A stretch of 64,000 nt of DNA from [Clostridium] citroniae WAL-17108 (GCF_000233455.1 NZ_JH376424.1:109019-173018); one strand, 5' to 3'. Shown: positions 53,126 to 63,155, counted from the stretch's first letter. Notes: generated by a model not told the origin, from the letters alone. Numbers and translations: made by a program.

Positions 53126-56062
53126 ATGCAGCTTTTGTCTGTTGTGACAGCAGAAGAAAGAAGGGGAACGGACAAGGTGCTGGAAGAAAAATTGGAGTTG
53201 GGAAAGGAAGGGGAAAGGGAATACGGAGGCCGGGATACCGTTCTTATTGTAGATGATATAGAGGTGAACCGGATTATCCTCAGGGGGATTTTCGAGAAGG
53301 ATTACAATCTGTTGGAGGCTGAAAATGGCGACCAGGCAATGCTTTTTTTAAAACAGTATCACAGGCAGATCGCCGCTGTGCTCCTGGATCTGGTCATGCC
53401 TCAAAAGGATGGGTTTCAGGTGCTGACAGAGATGAATGATCTGGATATGCTTGCTGAGTGTCCGGTCATTGTGATCACCTCCGAGGATTCGCCGGATAAT
53501 ACGGTTAAAGCCTTTGACCTTGGCGCTTCCGACATTGTGATGAAACCGTTTGAGCCGGTGGTGGTGAAACGCCGCGTACAAAACAGTATTGCCCTCTGCC
53601 AGAACCAGCAGAATCTTCAGGAACGGATCGATGAGCAGGCTGCCAGGCTTCTGGAGTCCAATGCGGTGATGATCGATGCCCTGTCCGCCATTATTGAGTA
53701 CCGGAGCGTGGAGACAGGACAGCATATACAGCGGATCCGTATGTTTACAAAGGTGCTGCTGGAGGAGGTATCCAATCATTTTCCGGAAATAGGATTTGAC
53801 AAAAGACAGATCGATATCATAGCCAGCGCTTCCTCCATGCATGATATTGGGAAGATTGCCATCCCGGATTCCATCCTTAACAAGCCGGGAAGGCTTACTC
53901 AGGAAGAATTTGGAATCATGAAAACCCACACCACAAAAGGCTGTGAGATGCTGGAGAACCTGGACCGCATGGGGGATAAGGAGTATCTCCGGTATGCCTA
54001 TAACATCTGCAGGTATCATCATGAAAGATGGGACGGAAAAGGATACCCGGATGGGCTTCACGGGGACAATATACCCATCTGTGCCCAGGTAGTGGGGATT
54101 TGTGACTGCTATGACGCACTGACCTCCGACCGCGTTTACAAAAAGGCTATCCCCCCGGCCCGGGCGATCAATATGATCCTGAACGGGGAATGCGGAGTAT
54201 TTTCTCCCAGGCTGTTGGAGTGTTTTAAGAATGTCAAGGATACGTTTGCCGGATTATCCAATGAATATCAGGACGGGAAGACCATGAAGGTTTCAATGCT
54301 CACCGCAGACGAGGCGGTAAGCCGCTATGGTGAGAACCAGGAAAGCCAGCATACGGGTCAGCATAAATATCTGACATTGCTGAAGTATATTGATTCCACT
54401 GTGGTGGAAGTGGATTTTAACACAGGTTTCTTCCATGTTGTGTATCTGGCAAGCCATGATTTCGATCTGCTAAAGTCCAGCAGCTGTTTTGAGGAAGCTT
54501 TTGGCAATTTTGCCCGGACCGCCATTCACCCGGATGACAGATCTGTTGCGATCAAGCTTCTGGGGGAATACCAGCATGATTTTATGGATAAGGGCTTTAA
54601 CAAAAAAAGCCGGAGTTACAGGATCTATGACCGTGTATACCAGGTATACCGATGGTGCCGGGCCACCATGCTGCGGGTCAATACAGGCAATCCTTATCAG
54701 AAAAAAGCCCTGCTCATATGGAGCGAACTGGAGCCGGATGAAGGAGAACTGCCTGTTTCCAGTGCCATGGAGCTTCGGATGTTCAATGACGCTGCCCTCA
54801 GCCGCATGATAGGGAGTGTCCAGAGCTGTCTCAATGACAGGGAATTCACCCTTGTTAAGACCAATGGGGGCCTGAATGAATTTTTGGGGTACAGCGATGA
54901 GGAGATCAGGGAACGCTTTGATAATAAGTATCTTAGAATGATCTATGCCCCGGATCAGGGCAGGGTCGTGGAAGAGACGGCCAGGCAGCTTAGTGAAGGC
55001 AGATCAGCGGAGTTGGAATACCGTTTGGAGACAAAGGAAGGGGAGATCCTGTGGGTTCTGGAAAAATGCCAGGTGGTGACCGGATCCGACAACACGGAAC
55101 ATCTGGTGTGCGCACTGATGGAGATCACAGCCACCAAACAGGCTCAGGAGGAGCTGCGTCTGTCCCTGGAGCGCCACAGGATCATCATGGAACAGGCGGA
55201 GGATATCCTCATCGAGTGGGACATTGGAAAGGATACCGTAAATTATTCATCTAATTTTGGAAAAAAGTTAGGGTATGTGCCCATCCGGGAAGAATTCACC
55301 CGCAAGGTGCGTCTGATATCCCATATCTACCCGGCCGATCTACCGCTGTTCCTGGAAGATTTGGAGGAGTTAAAAAAAGGACTGCCCTATAAAGAGATGG
55401 AATTCAGGCTGTCAGATGGGGAGGGACGGTATAAATGGTTCCGGCTGAGGGCCTCCTCCCAGTTTGACGCCCTGGGCCAGGTCAGCCGTGTGATCGGCAT
55501 GCTGGCTGATGTAGATGAGCAGAGAAGGACGGCAGAGGCCCTTCAGTACCAGGCGGAACGGGATGAACTGACCCGGCTTTATAACCGCCGCCAGGCCAGA
55601 AAACTAATCGATGCCATGCTGGAAAAGCCGCTTCACGGCAGTCTCAATGCGCTCCTGATCCTGGATGTGGATAATTTTAAACAGATCAATGACAACAGGG
55701 GCCATATGTTCGGGGACATGGTGCTGCGAAATGTTGCGGATGTGCTGAACCGGCAGTTTCGCGGGGAGGATATCCTGTCCAGGATCGGGGGCGATGAATT
55801 CCTGATCTTTATGACCTGTGTTCCGGATGTGGACACGGTCAGGAAACGCATGTCCATGGTCCTTGCATCCATTCAGGAAATGTTCACGCAAAAGGGGATC
55901 ATATTCCACCCCACCTGCAGCATAGGCGCTGCATTCCATCCCAATGACGGACTGGATTTTACAACCCTGTTCCAACGGGCGGATCTGGCAATGTATGCTG
56001 CAAAGGATAAGGGAAAAAGCCGCTATCAGGTCTATGATCCCTCCATGGGGCGGGGAAGGTAA
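53126..56062 (+). CDS. Receiver-HD-GYP-PAS-GGDEF dual c-di-GMP enzyme
   Basis: 978 residues: receiver (about 37-160, acceptor Asp88 in LLDLVMPQKDG), HD-GYP phosphodiesterase (about 185-385; His239-Asp240 in MHDIGKIAIPD, then HHERWDGKGYPDGL), two or three PAS-like modules (about 420-810) and a C-terminal GGDEF cyclase (about 815-975; intact RIGGDEF with Asp890). RGED five residues before GGDEF is a canonical inhibitory I-site. Both synthesis and breakdown of c-di-GMP are therefore possible, presumably switched by receiver phosphorylation and the PAS inputs. The start is uncertain: ATG 53126 lacks a clear ribosome site, while GTG 53177 has AAGGGG ten bases upstream. No kinase is adjacent. Its 3' end overlaps the convergent DUF2812 gene by 31 bases. 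Confidence 0.93.
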   Translation: MQLLSVVTAEERRGTDKVLEEKLELGKEGEREYGGRDTVLIVDDIEVNRIILRGIFEKDYNLLEAENGDQAMLFLKQYHRQIAAVLLDLVMPQKDGFQVLTEMNDLDMLAECPVIVITSEDSPDNTVKAFDLGASDIVMKPFEPVVVKRRVQNSIALCQNQQNLQERIDEQAARLLESNAVMIDALSAIIEYRSVETGQHIQRIRMFTKVLLEEVSNHFPEIGFDKRQIDIIASASSMHDIGKIAIPDSILNKPGRLTQEEFGIMKTHTTKGCEMLENLDRMGDKEYLRYAYNICRYHHERWDGKGYPDGLHGDNIPICAQVVGICDCYDALTSDRVYKKAIPPARAINMILNGECGVFSPRLLECFKNVKDTFAGLSNEYQDGKTMKVSMLTADEAVSRYGENQESQHTGQHKYLTLLKYIDSTVVEVDFNTGFFHVVYLASHDFDLLKSSSCFEEAFGNFARTAIHPDDRSVAIKLLGEYQHDFMDKGFNKKSRSYRIYDRVYQVYRWCRATMLRVNTGNPYQKKALLIWSELEPDEGELPVSSAMELRMFNDAALSRMIGSVQSCLNDREFTLVKTNGGLNEFLGYSDEEIRERFDNKYLRMIYAPDQGRVVEETARQLSEGRSAELEYRLETKEGEILWVLEKCQVVTGSDNTEHLVCALMEITATKQAQEELRLSLERHRIIMEQAEDILIEWDIGKDTVNYSSNFGKKLGYVPIREEFTRKVRLISHIYPADLPLFLEDLEELKKGLPYKEMEFRLSDGEGRYKWFRLRASSQFDALGQVSRVIGMLADVDEQRRTAEALQYQAERDELTRLYNRRQARKLIDAMLEKPLHGSLNALLILDVDNFKQINDNRGHMFGDMVLRNVADVLNRQFRGEDILSRIGGDEFLIFMTCVPDVDTVRKRMSMVLASIQEMFTQKGIIFHPTCSIGAAFHPNDGLDFTTLFQRADLAMYAAKDKGKSRYQVYDPSMGRGR

Positions 56063-57192
56063 CTGCATTTGACGGCAATGGCGTTTAGGGCTGATATCAT
56101 TTCACCATGGTCGTGAAAGGGATAAGTTACATAATAGACCATATCGCCTGACACGGCAATACACTCCAGTCGCTGGCCGGTCCAGGCATAGTCCAGTCCC
56201 GGAATATCCTGGGCAATAAAGTCCGCGGGTAGTTTGGCAAAGGTGGCGTCCATCATCAGGGAATTCATCAGCGGTATTGCCATGCCGCCATATTTAAGAT
56301 GGTAAACGTCCTGATACATCCACAATTCTTTGCCGTCAGCTTCAACCGTTTCAAATGTGTCCCAGTGTTCCGCGAGAAGTGACTGGTCATAAACCACCTG
56401 ACTGCTTCTATTTGTCACAAAGCTTTGGTTCCTTTGACCTGTGACCCCCATGTCGGAGAGCAGGATATACGGACCATCCGACTGAGAGGGCATGTCATAG
56501 GTGAGGCGGCCGATTCTCTGGAATAATGCCAGGCCTCCCAGCATCACGGTACACAGGATCAATGTTCGGTCCGTGAACCGGAGAATGGGGTGAGCGGGAA
56601 CGGATGGATGATCCGGTGAGATTCCCCTTTCCATGTACCGGCGCAGGCGGCCAATATGCCATATCCCCCGTATGTTACTGTACACGCTCCACAAAAGAAA
56701 GGACGCAAACCCGGCCGACAAAGCGGTTTCCTCCACCCAGATGCGGTAAAACTCCACGTGAAAATGCCCCTGCCCGACTACTGCGTAGGATACGTTCCAT
56801 AAAAGGATCAGGAAGAAAACGCATATCAGCGGCTGGAGCAGTGCGCTGACATACTGTTTTCTAAGGGGTTTTAGTGTATCTGCCTGCTTCCGCGGCTGGG
56901 GATATAATGCAGTGACCCCGCGGCTTTTTGGAACACAAAAGATATGGATGCAGCCGTGGCCGGTCACATATTCCCATCCCTGTTCCTTAAATCCGGCTTT
57001 TCTTTTTTCCAGTTCTTTTGGGGACGCTGTATCGACCCTGTACTGCATGGCGCAGTTACCGTCAGGGGAAAAGCGGCTGAGGATCGCCCCGCGCTTTGTA
57101 AGCCGCCATCCCTTGGCCGCCATATCTGTATAGAATTGTTCAGTCTCACCAATCTCATAATCTTTGGGGTGAAATGCGTATTTTTTCTCCAT
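56032..57192 (-). CDS. DUF2812 membrane protein
   Basis: A 386-residue protein with an N-terminal DUF2812 domain (about 1-105; EKKYAFHPKDYEIGETEQFYTDMAAKGWRL) followed by membrane segments near 118-138, 150-172 and 210-230, then a soluble C-terminal domain of about 130 residues (about 245-380). DUF2812 proteins are commonly partnered with PadR-type regulators; none is seen here. Its function is unknown. GGGGAGG on the minus strand supports ATG at 57192. The last 31 bases overlap the end of the convergent GGDEF gene. Confidence 0.85.
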   Translation of the reverse strand: MEKKYAFHPKDYEIGETEQFYTDMAAKGWRLTKRGAILSRFSPDGNCAMQYRVDTASPKELEKRKAGFKEQGWEYVTGHGCIHIFCVPKSRGVTALYPQPRKQADTLKPLRKQYVSALLQPLICVFFLILLWNVSYAVVGQGHFHVEFYRIWVEETALSAGFASFLLWSVYSNIRGIWHIGRLRRYMERGISPDHPSVPAHPILRFTDRTLILCTVMLGGLALFQRIGRLTYDMPSQSDGPYILLSDMGVTGQRNQSFVTNRSSQVVYDQSLLAEHWDTFETVEADGKELWMYQDVYHLKYGGMAIPLMNSLMMDATFAKLPADFIAQDIPGLDYAWTGQRLECIAVSGDMVYYVTYPFHDHGEMISALNAIAVKCSYLPRPMEGS

Positions 57193-57297
57193 GGTCCGGT
57201 CCTCCCCATCTGTTGTTATGACTCATTTATACCATATATGAAAAATATGTCAACTCAGAGCAGGATCCATATACTCATAAAGAAATCACTGATCATA

Positions 57298-57326
57298 TTG
57301 ATTTTATCCCATATACTATCTATAAT
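57298..57326 (+). promoter_or_regulatory. Predicted promoter of the MFS gene
   Basis: TTGATT (57298-57303) and consensus TATAAT (57321-57326) are 17 bases apart, 32 bases before the start. Confidence 0.75.
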
Positions 57327-57357
57327 ATAATTTTAATCACTGATTGGGAGCGTTGGA

Positions 57358-58596
57358 ATGAACGGATCAATATCAAATTGGAAACAAAACTTTTTTACAA
57401 TATGGGCAGGGCAGGCATTGTCTCAGTTTTCCAGCTCTGTCCTTCAGTTTGCCATTGTGTGGTATCTTACGGATCAGACTGGATCCGCCCTTGTGCTGTC
57501 AGCAGCCATGATGATGGGATTTCTGCCCCAGGGAGTTTTGGGGCCGTTTATAGGCGTGTTTATTGACCGATACAACCGGAAGCGGATCATGATCATATCC
57601 GACCTTTTGATCTCTGCAGCCAGCTTTGTCATGGTGATCGCAGGATGGATGGGCGTGCTGTCCACTGAGCTGATACTTGCGGTCCTGCTGTGCCGCTCTG
57701 TGGGTTCGGCATTCCATACCCCCTGCCTGCAGGCGGTTACGCCCCAGATCGTACCTGAGGACCAGCTGACCAGATGCGCCGGATATTCCCAGGCCCTTGG
57801 GTCTGTTTCACAGATATTAAGCCCGGTTCTGGCTGCTGTTTTTTATAGTTCATGGAGTTTAAGCGGGATCATTTTCCTGGATGTTATAGGTGCCCTGACC
57901 GCAGTGTTTACCCTGGGGATCACCAGCATTCCGGAACTGCCCAGGGACGGGAGCCGGGGAAAGGTGCAGGTGCTGCGGGAGGCAAAAGAAGGATTCCAGA
58001 TCCTCCTCACTAACAAGGGGATGCTGGGCTTGGTTCTGATCGGTACTCTTTATACACTGGCGCTGATGCCCGCCAGCGCATTGTTTCCTCTGATGAGTAT
58101 GTCCTATTTTAACGGGACCAGCACCCATGCAAGTTTGGTTGAGGTCGTGTTTTCACTGGGGCTTTTGTTTGGCTCCCTGATCCTGTCCAGGTGGGGAGGA
58201 ACAAAAAACAGGATCCATACCATTATTGGTTCCTTCCTGTTGATGAGTTTCAGCTTGTTTGTCTCAGGGGTCCTTCCGCCAGGGGGATTTTCCCTGTTTG
58301 TTGTCTGTTCCTGGCTGATGGGGGTGTCCGGACCTTTTTATTGGGGAATCTATACACCGCTGCTGCAAAGCAATTTTGAGGCAAGATACCTGGGACGTGT
58401 GCTGTCATTGTCCAGCAGCATACAGTTGATCAGCGGCCCGGTGGGCTTGGCTGTTTCAGGAGTATTTGCGGAAACATACGGGGTTGAAAAGTGGTTCCTG
58501 ATTGCAGGAGCGCTGGTTTTGCTGGCTTCATTCCTCTGCCTTGCAGTGCCTGCAGTGCGAAACTGTGACACAAGAGGAACTACCTTTAGCGGATAA
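57358..58596 (+). CDS. MFS exporter, macrolide-efflux (Mef)-like
   Basis: A 412-residue major facilitator with about 12 hydrophobic helices. The opening NFFTIWAGQALSQFSSSVLQFAIVWYLTDQTGSA and the loop FIDRYNRKRIMI between helices 2 and 3 resemble the MefA/drug-exporter branch (DHA3). Export of a macrolide or similar hydrophobic compound is plausible but the substrate cannot be fixed from sequence. GGGAG lies eight bases before ATG 57358. A single-gene unit; the downstream YitT gene is convergent. Confidence 0.87.
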   Translation: MNGSISNWKQNFFTIWAGQALSQFSSSVLQFAIVWYLTDQTGSALVLSAAMMMGFLPQGVLGPFIGVFIDRYNRKRIMIISDLLISAASFVMVIAGWMGVLSTELILAVLLCRSVGSAFHTPCLQAVTPQIVPEDQLTRCAGYSQALGSVSQILSPVLAAVFYSSWSLSGIIFLDVIGALTAVFTLGITSIPELPRDGSRGKVQVLREAKEGFQILLTNKGMLGLVLIGTLYTLALMPASALFPLMSMSYFNGTSTHASLVEVVFSLGLLFGSLILSRWGGTKNRIHTIIGSFLLMSFSLFVSGVLPPGGFSLFVVCSWLMGVSGPFYWGIYTPLLQSNFEARYLGRVLSLSSSIQLISGPVGLAVSGVFAETYGVEKWFLIAGALVLLASFLCLAVPAVRNCDTRGTTFSG

Positions 58597-58616
58597 GGGA
58601 ATATCTGCGCCGTTTA

Positions 58617-59459
58617 TCAGCATTTGGGCCTGTATATGATCTCATTTACCGTATAGACTGTCACAAATGCATCCTTATCCGTCTTTAAGACAAATGTCAT
58701 CAGCATGGAGTACTCGCTTTTATCAACAATTGTAATGATCTCTCTTCTGGGCTTTTTGTCATAGGCGCCAATGGCTTCATAGATGGTCGCGCCGCTGTGG
58801 AGATGATGGAGGATGAATTCCCTGATCTCTTCCTCGTGTTCGGAGATGATGCATACACGTTTCCTGATATTAAAGCCAAAAATAAAATGGTCCAGGGCAA
58901 TTCCGTTTAAATAAGTTCCCAATACACTCAGCACCACGATCTTTTTATCATAAACTAGGGCGGAGGACAGGGCCACGCACATGCCGGCCAGTGACATGGC
59001 CTTGCCCAGTTCCATGTGCAGATACTTGTTCAGGAATTTTGCCACTATGTCCAGTCCCCCTGAGGAGGCGTTCCGGTTAAACAGCATGGCAAGACCGATG
59101 CTCACCACAAAAATATAGCAGAGCATGTCCAGAAACGCGTCATTGGTAACGGACTGGTTGTCCGGAAACATCAGTTCAAACACAGCCAGCACAACCGGAA
59201 GCAGGAAGGAGGTGTATACGGTTTTTGAGCCGAATTCTTTTCCGATGAACAGGAAGCCCAGAATCAGAAGAAAAATGTTCAGTACAAAGGTGATGGCGGA
59301 AATCTTCAGGGGAATAAAATTCCCAAGCACGATTGCCAGACCGGATATGCTTCCCACTGATACATGGCTGGGTATCAGAAAAAAGAAGACTGCCGCAGCT
59401 ACAATAACAGTGGCAAATGTAATCATGATGAACTCCCAGACCGCTTCCCGTTTTTTCAT
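58617..59459 (-). CDS. YitT-family membrane protein
   Basis: A 280-residue protein with about five membrane segments in the first 200 residues (YitT/DUF161) and a C-terminal DUF2179 domain (about 220-278; GATIYEAIGAYDKKPRREIITIV). The family signature NRNASSGGLDIVAKFL lies near residue 127. The role is unknown; transport or ligand-controlled membrane function has been proposed for relatives. It lies divergent from a MntR-like regulator and a second YitT gene (60129), with which it shares the same plan. Confidence 0.92.
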   Translation of the reverse strand: MKKREAVWEFIMITFATVIVAAAVFFFLIPSHVSVGSISGLAIVLGNFIPLKISAITFVLNIFLLILGFLFIGKEFGSKTVYTSFLLPVVLAVFELMFPDNQSVTNDAFLDMLCYIFVVSIGLAMLFNRNASSGGLDIVAKFLNKYLHMELGKAMSLAGMCVALSSALVYDKKIVVLSVLGTYLNGIALDHFIFGFNIRKRVCIISEHEEEIREFILHHLHSGATIYEAIGAYDKKPRREIITIVDKSEYSMLMTFVLKTDKDAFVTVYTVNEIIYRPKC

Positions 59460-59609
59460 GTTAAATCTCCCATCAATCCATTATTGTCTGTTCAATCCGT
59501 ATTGGTCCGCAGGTTAAACAGACTTAAAAATATCCTTTGGTATTGTATCACACGAAGGACTTTCATGCAATTCACAGATGCTTTTCTGTAAAAACAAGGA
59601 AGAAAGTGA

Positions 59610-59637
59610 TTGAACAGTTGTGGTAATATGATACAAT
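59610..59637 (+). promoter_or_regulatory. Possible promoter of the DtxR/MntR-like gene
   Basis: TTGAAC (59610-59615) and TACAAT (59632-59637) are 16 bases apart, in the 256-base gap between the divergent YitT and regulator genes. Confidence 0.5.
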
Positions 59638-59715
59638 TATGGGAGGAGAAAGAGAATGGATAAAAGCAATCCTTGATCGATCTGTTCATATTTAATTAGG
59701 GAGGCGGGGGGTTAT

Positions 59716-60099
59716 ATGAAACTGAGCACATCACGAGAGGAATATCTAAAGGTTATTTATATTTTAAAGAACAATAAGGGCACGGTCCGCTCCATTGACA
59801 TCGCACAGCACATGGGAATTTCCAAACCAAGTGTTTGCATTGCGGTTAAGCAGCTGGAGGAGCAGGGATATATTAAAAAGGATCCTGCCGGTTTGATTGA
59901 GCTGACAGACAGCGGCAAGGCGGAAGCCGAGCTGGTGTTTGAGATGCACTGCTTTTTTGAGCAGGTACTCATGGATGCCGGTATATCCCATGAACAGGCG
60001 CATATTGACGCCGGGAGGCTGGAGCATGCCATCAGTGAGGAGAGTTTTGAAGCCCTGAAAAAAGCGGGGTTGCTGCATGAGCTGGAACAAGACAAATAA
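59716..60099 (+). CDS. DtxR/MntR-family metal-dependent regulator
   Basis: A 127-residue regulator. The N-terminal winged helix-turn-helix (about 1-65; SIDIAQHMGISKPSVCIAVKQLEEQGYI) is followed by the dimerisation/metal domain with AHIDAGRLEHAISEES, where Glu and His residues match the Mn/Fe ligands of the family. It lacks the C-terminal SH3-like domain, as do MntR proteins. It overlooks, and is 29 bases upstream of, a YitT gene on the same strand and divergent from another, so these membrane proteins are likely targets. GGAGG precedes the start. Confidence 0.9.
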   Translation: MKLSTSREEYLKVIYILKNNKGTVRSIDIAQHMGISKPSVCIAVKQLEEQGYIKKDPAGLIELTDSGKAEAELVFEMHCFFEQVLMDAGISHEQAHIDAGRLEHAISEESFEALKKAGLLHELEQDK

Positions 60100-60128
60100 C
60101 AGGGCAGATAACAGGGCAGGAGATATGC

Positions 60129-61043
60129 ATGGAAGAGAATAACATTGTTTCAGATTTTACTCAGGGAAAGCTGAAAAAGACGGATCGAAACAAGCAGTGG
60201 AGGGATGCAGGCGCATTCCTGTGTATTCTGCTGGGGAGCCTGATTGTGGCCGTCAACATGAATACATTTGTGGAGCAGGGAAAACTGGTGCCCGGAGGCT
60301 TCTCAGGGTTGGCAAAACTGATCCAGAGGGTGGGCCTGACTTTTTATGATGTGAAGATCTCATTTACTGTGCTCAATGTATTATTTAATGCAATACCGGC
60401 TGTATTTGCCTACCGGCTGGTGGGCAGGAAATTTACAATCCTGTCCTGCATCAGCCTGCTTACAGTGTCGGTTCTGGTGGATGAGCTGCCGGTCATACCC
60501 ATCACGGGAGATATCCTGCTGATCTCTGTTTTTGGAGGGATCCTCAACGGATTGGGAATGAGCCTTATCCTTAACCATAATGCCAGCGGAGGGGGGACGG
60601 ATTTTATAGCCATGTCCCTGTCCGTCAAGTATAAGGTGTCCACATTTAACTATATGCTGTTGTTCAGCGCGGTGATCATCCTGGTTTCAGGAGCAATCTT
60701 TGGCATGGACAAAGCATTATATTCTATTATTTTCCAATTTTGTAATACACAGATCATCAATACCTTTTATAAAAAATATAAGAAGAAGACTCTGCTCATT
60801 GTCACGGACCATCCGGCGGACGTATCAGCCGACCTGCTTGAGCTTACAAACCACAGCAGTACCATATTGAAGGGATTCGGCTCATATACGGCCCATAAGA
60901 AGTATATGATCTATACCGTGCTGTCGGACAATGATGTGCGGAAAATGAAAAAGAGGATCCGGGAGCAGTATCCCGACACATTTGTGAATGTCATAAATTC
61001 CAGCGATGTGATGGGGAATTTTTATATACAGCCATTTGAATGA
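60129..61043 (+). CDS. YitT-family membrane protein
   Basis: A 304-residue protein with an approximately 25-residue cytoplasmic N-terminus, five or so membrane segments (about 28-200), the NHNASGGGTDFIAMSL motif (about 148) and a C-terminal DUF2179 domain (about 225-300). It is the second YitT protein of this locus and lies directly downstream of the DtxR/MntR-like regulator, probably in one transcript. The DNA of the two YitT genes is not close enough for a recent duplication. Role unknown. Confidence 0.92.
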   Translation: MEENNIVSDFTQGKLKKTDRNKQWRDAGAFLCILLGSLIVAVNMNTFVEQGKLVPGGFSGLAKLIQRVGLTFYDVKISFTVLNVLFNAIPAVFAYRLVGRKFTILSCISLLTVSVLVDELPVIPITGDILLISVFGGILNGLGMSLILNHNASGGGTDFIAMSLSVKYKVSTFNYMLLFSAVIILVSGAIFGMDKALYSIIFQFCNTQIINTFYKKYKKKTLLIVTDHPADVSADLLELTNHSSTILKGFGSYTAHKKYMIYTVLSDNDVRKMKKRIREQYPDTFVNVINSSDVMGNFYIQPFE

Positions 61044-61088
61044 TGAATGGGGCGGGACAGGGACAACTTTTTGAGGAGGGAACAGGAT

Positions 61089-63155
61089 ATGTTTTTTGTA
61101 GTTAAGCGGGACGGAGAAATCGTGGAGTTTCAGTTGGAGAAGATCACTGTGGCGATCAAGAAGGCATTTAAGGCAACCGGCAAATCATATACGGATGATA
61201 TCATTGAACTGCTGTCCATTCGGGTGACCTCCGATTTCCAGGGAAAGATGAAGGACGGCCGGATCCCGGTGGAGGATATCCAGGACAGTGTGGAGAAGGT
61301 CCTGGAGGAAGCGGGATACACGGACGTGGCAAAGGCTTACATACTTTACAGAAAGCAGAGGGAGAAGATCAGGAATCTGGAAAAGACCACTTTGGATTAT
61401 AAGGATGTGGTGGATAACTATGTGAAGGTGGAGGACTGGAGAGTGAAAGAAAACTCCACCATAACATACTCCGTGGGCGGGCTGATCCTGAACAATTCAG
61501 GAGCGGTGACAGCGAATTACTGGCTTACGGAGATATATGACAAAGAGGTTTCCGATGCGCATCTCAACGGGGATATCCATATCCATGACCTGTCCATGCT
61601 GACCAGCTACAGCTGCGGATGGTCATTAAAAAAACTGCTGCTGGACGGCCTTGGGGGAATTACGGGAAAGATCACAGCCTCCCCGGCCAAACACCTGGCC
61701 ACCCTGTGCAACCAGATGGTTAATTTCCTGGGTATTATGCAGAATGAATGGGCGGCTTCCCAGTCATTTTCCTCCTTTGATACCTATCTGGCACCTTTTG
61801 TAAAATCAGACAACCTGCCATATGATAAAGTGAAAAAATGCATGGAAGCATTTGTTTTCGGGGTCAATACCCCCAGCAGATGGGGGACCCAGGCGCCGTT
61901 TTCCCATATTTCCATGGATCTGAAGGTGCCAAAGGACATGGCGGGAGAACGGGCCATTGTAGGCGGGAAACAGATGGATTTTACATACGGGGACTGCCAG
62001 GAAGAGATGGACATGGTCAATAAAGCCTTTCTGGAAACAATGCTGGAGGGCGATGCCAATGGCCAGGGGTTCCAGTATCCGATCCCGGCCTATGGGGTGA
62101 CGTCTGATTTTGACTGGTCCGAAACGGAACAGAACCGGCTTTTGTTTTCACTGGCATCCCGATACGGCACACCGTATTTTATCAACTATACCAGAAGCGG
62201 CCTGGTACCGGAGGATGTGAGGATCTCCTGCCAGGAAACCCGGCCGGATCTCCATGTGCTGCACAGGAAGGCCGGAGGATTCTTCGGATACGGGGAGCAC
62301 ACGGGAGCCATCGGCGTGGTGACAATCAACCTTCCAAGGATCGCTTTCCAGTCCGGGAGCGGGAAGGAATTTTATGAAAGACTGGACCATCTGATGGATC
62401 TGGCAGCACGTTCCCTGGATACAAAGAGAAGGGTGGTCTCCAATCTGTTAAAGAACGGCCTTTATCCTTATACAGCCTGCTACCTGTCTGATTTTGACAG
62501 CCATTTTTCATCCATTGGCGTGATCGGCATGAATGAAGCAGGTTTGAATGCCCCATGGCTGCGGGCAGGGATGGAGTCGGAGAAGACAAGACAGTTTGCT
62601 GTCTCTGTGTTAAACCATATGCGGGAAAAACTGATCGGATACCAGCTGGAATACGGAACCCTTTATGGTCTGGAGGCAACTCCGGCAGAGTCGGCTACGT
62701 TCCGTTTTGCCAGGCTTGACAGGGAGCGTTTCCCTGGGATCAGGACAGGGGGCCGGGAGGGGAACGCACCGTATTACACCAACAGCACAAAGCTTCCCGC
62801 AGACCATGATATTCCATTGGAGGAGGCGCTGGCAAACCAGGATGAGGTACAGCCCCTTTACACCACGGGGACTGTTTTCCACATCTATGTGGAGCAGGAG
62901 CTTGAGGATTGGAGAAAGGCAAGGGATGTGGTCTTTCATGGGATCACGGAGCATACGATTCCTTACTGTACGCTGTCGCCCATTTATACGATCTGCCAGT
63001 CCTGCGGTTACCTGCCCGGCAGACAGAAGGTGTGTCCCAAATGCGGCGACCAAGCAGATATCTACAGCAGGATCGCCGGATATTACAGGCCGGTCCATGA
63101 CTGGAATGACGGCAAAGCCCAGGAATTTAGGAACAGGGTCATGTACAGGATCTGA
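61089..63155 (+). CDS. nrdD: Anaerobic ribonucleoside-triphosphate reductase
   Basis: A 688-residue class III reductase that makes dNTPs from NTPs without oxygen. The N-terminal ATP-cone (about 1-90; VVKRDGEIVEFQLEKI) senses ATP/dATP. The catalytic domain follows, then a zinc site formed by CQSCG and CPKCG (about 635-660) and the glycyl radical Gly664 in RIAGYYRPVHDWNDGKAQEF. ATG 61089 has GAGGAGGGA upstream. It starts 45 bases after yitT. The activating enzyme NrdG, often adjacent, is not in the window on this side. Confidence 0.97.
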   Translation: MFFVVKRDGEIVEFQLEKITVAIKKAFKATGKSYTDDIIELLSIRVTSDFQGKMKDGRIPVEDIQDSVEKVLEEAGYTDVAKAYILYRKQREKIRNLEKTTLDYKDVVDNYVKVEDWRVKENSTITYSVGGLILNNSGAVTANYWLTEIYDKEVSDAHLNGDIHIHDLSMLTSYSCGWSLKKLLLDGLGGITGKITASPAKHLATLCNQMVNFLGIMQNEWAASQSFSSFDTYLAPFVKSDNLPYDKVKKCMEAFVFGVNTPSRWGTQAPFSHISMDLKVPKDMAGERAIVGGKQMDFTYGDCQEEMDMVNKAFLETMLEGDANGQGFQYPIPAYGVTSDFDWSETEQNRLLFSLASRYGTPYFINYTRSGLVPEDVRISCQETRPDLHVLHRKAGGFFGYGEHTGAIGVVTINLPRIAFQSGSGKEFYERLDHLMDLAARSLDTKRRVVSNLLKNGLYPYTACYLSDFDSHFSSIGVIGMNEAGLNAPWLRAGMESEKTRQFAVSVLNHMREKLIGYQLEYGTLYGLEATPAESATFRFARLDRERFPGIRTGGREGNAPYYTNSTKLPADHDIPLEEALANQDEVQPLYTTGTVFHIYVEQELEDWRKARDVVFHGITEHTIPYCTLSPIYTICQSCGYLPGRQKVCPKCGDQADIYSRIAGYYRPVHDWNDGKAQEFRNRVMYRI

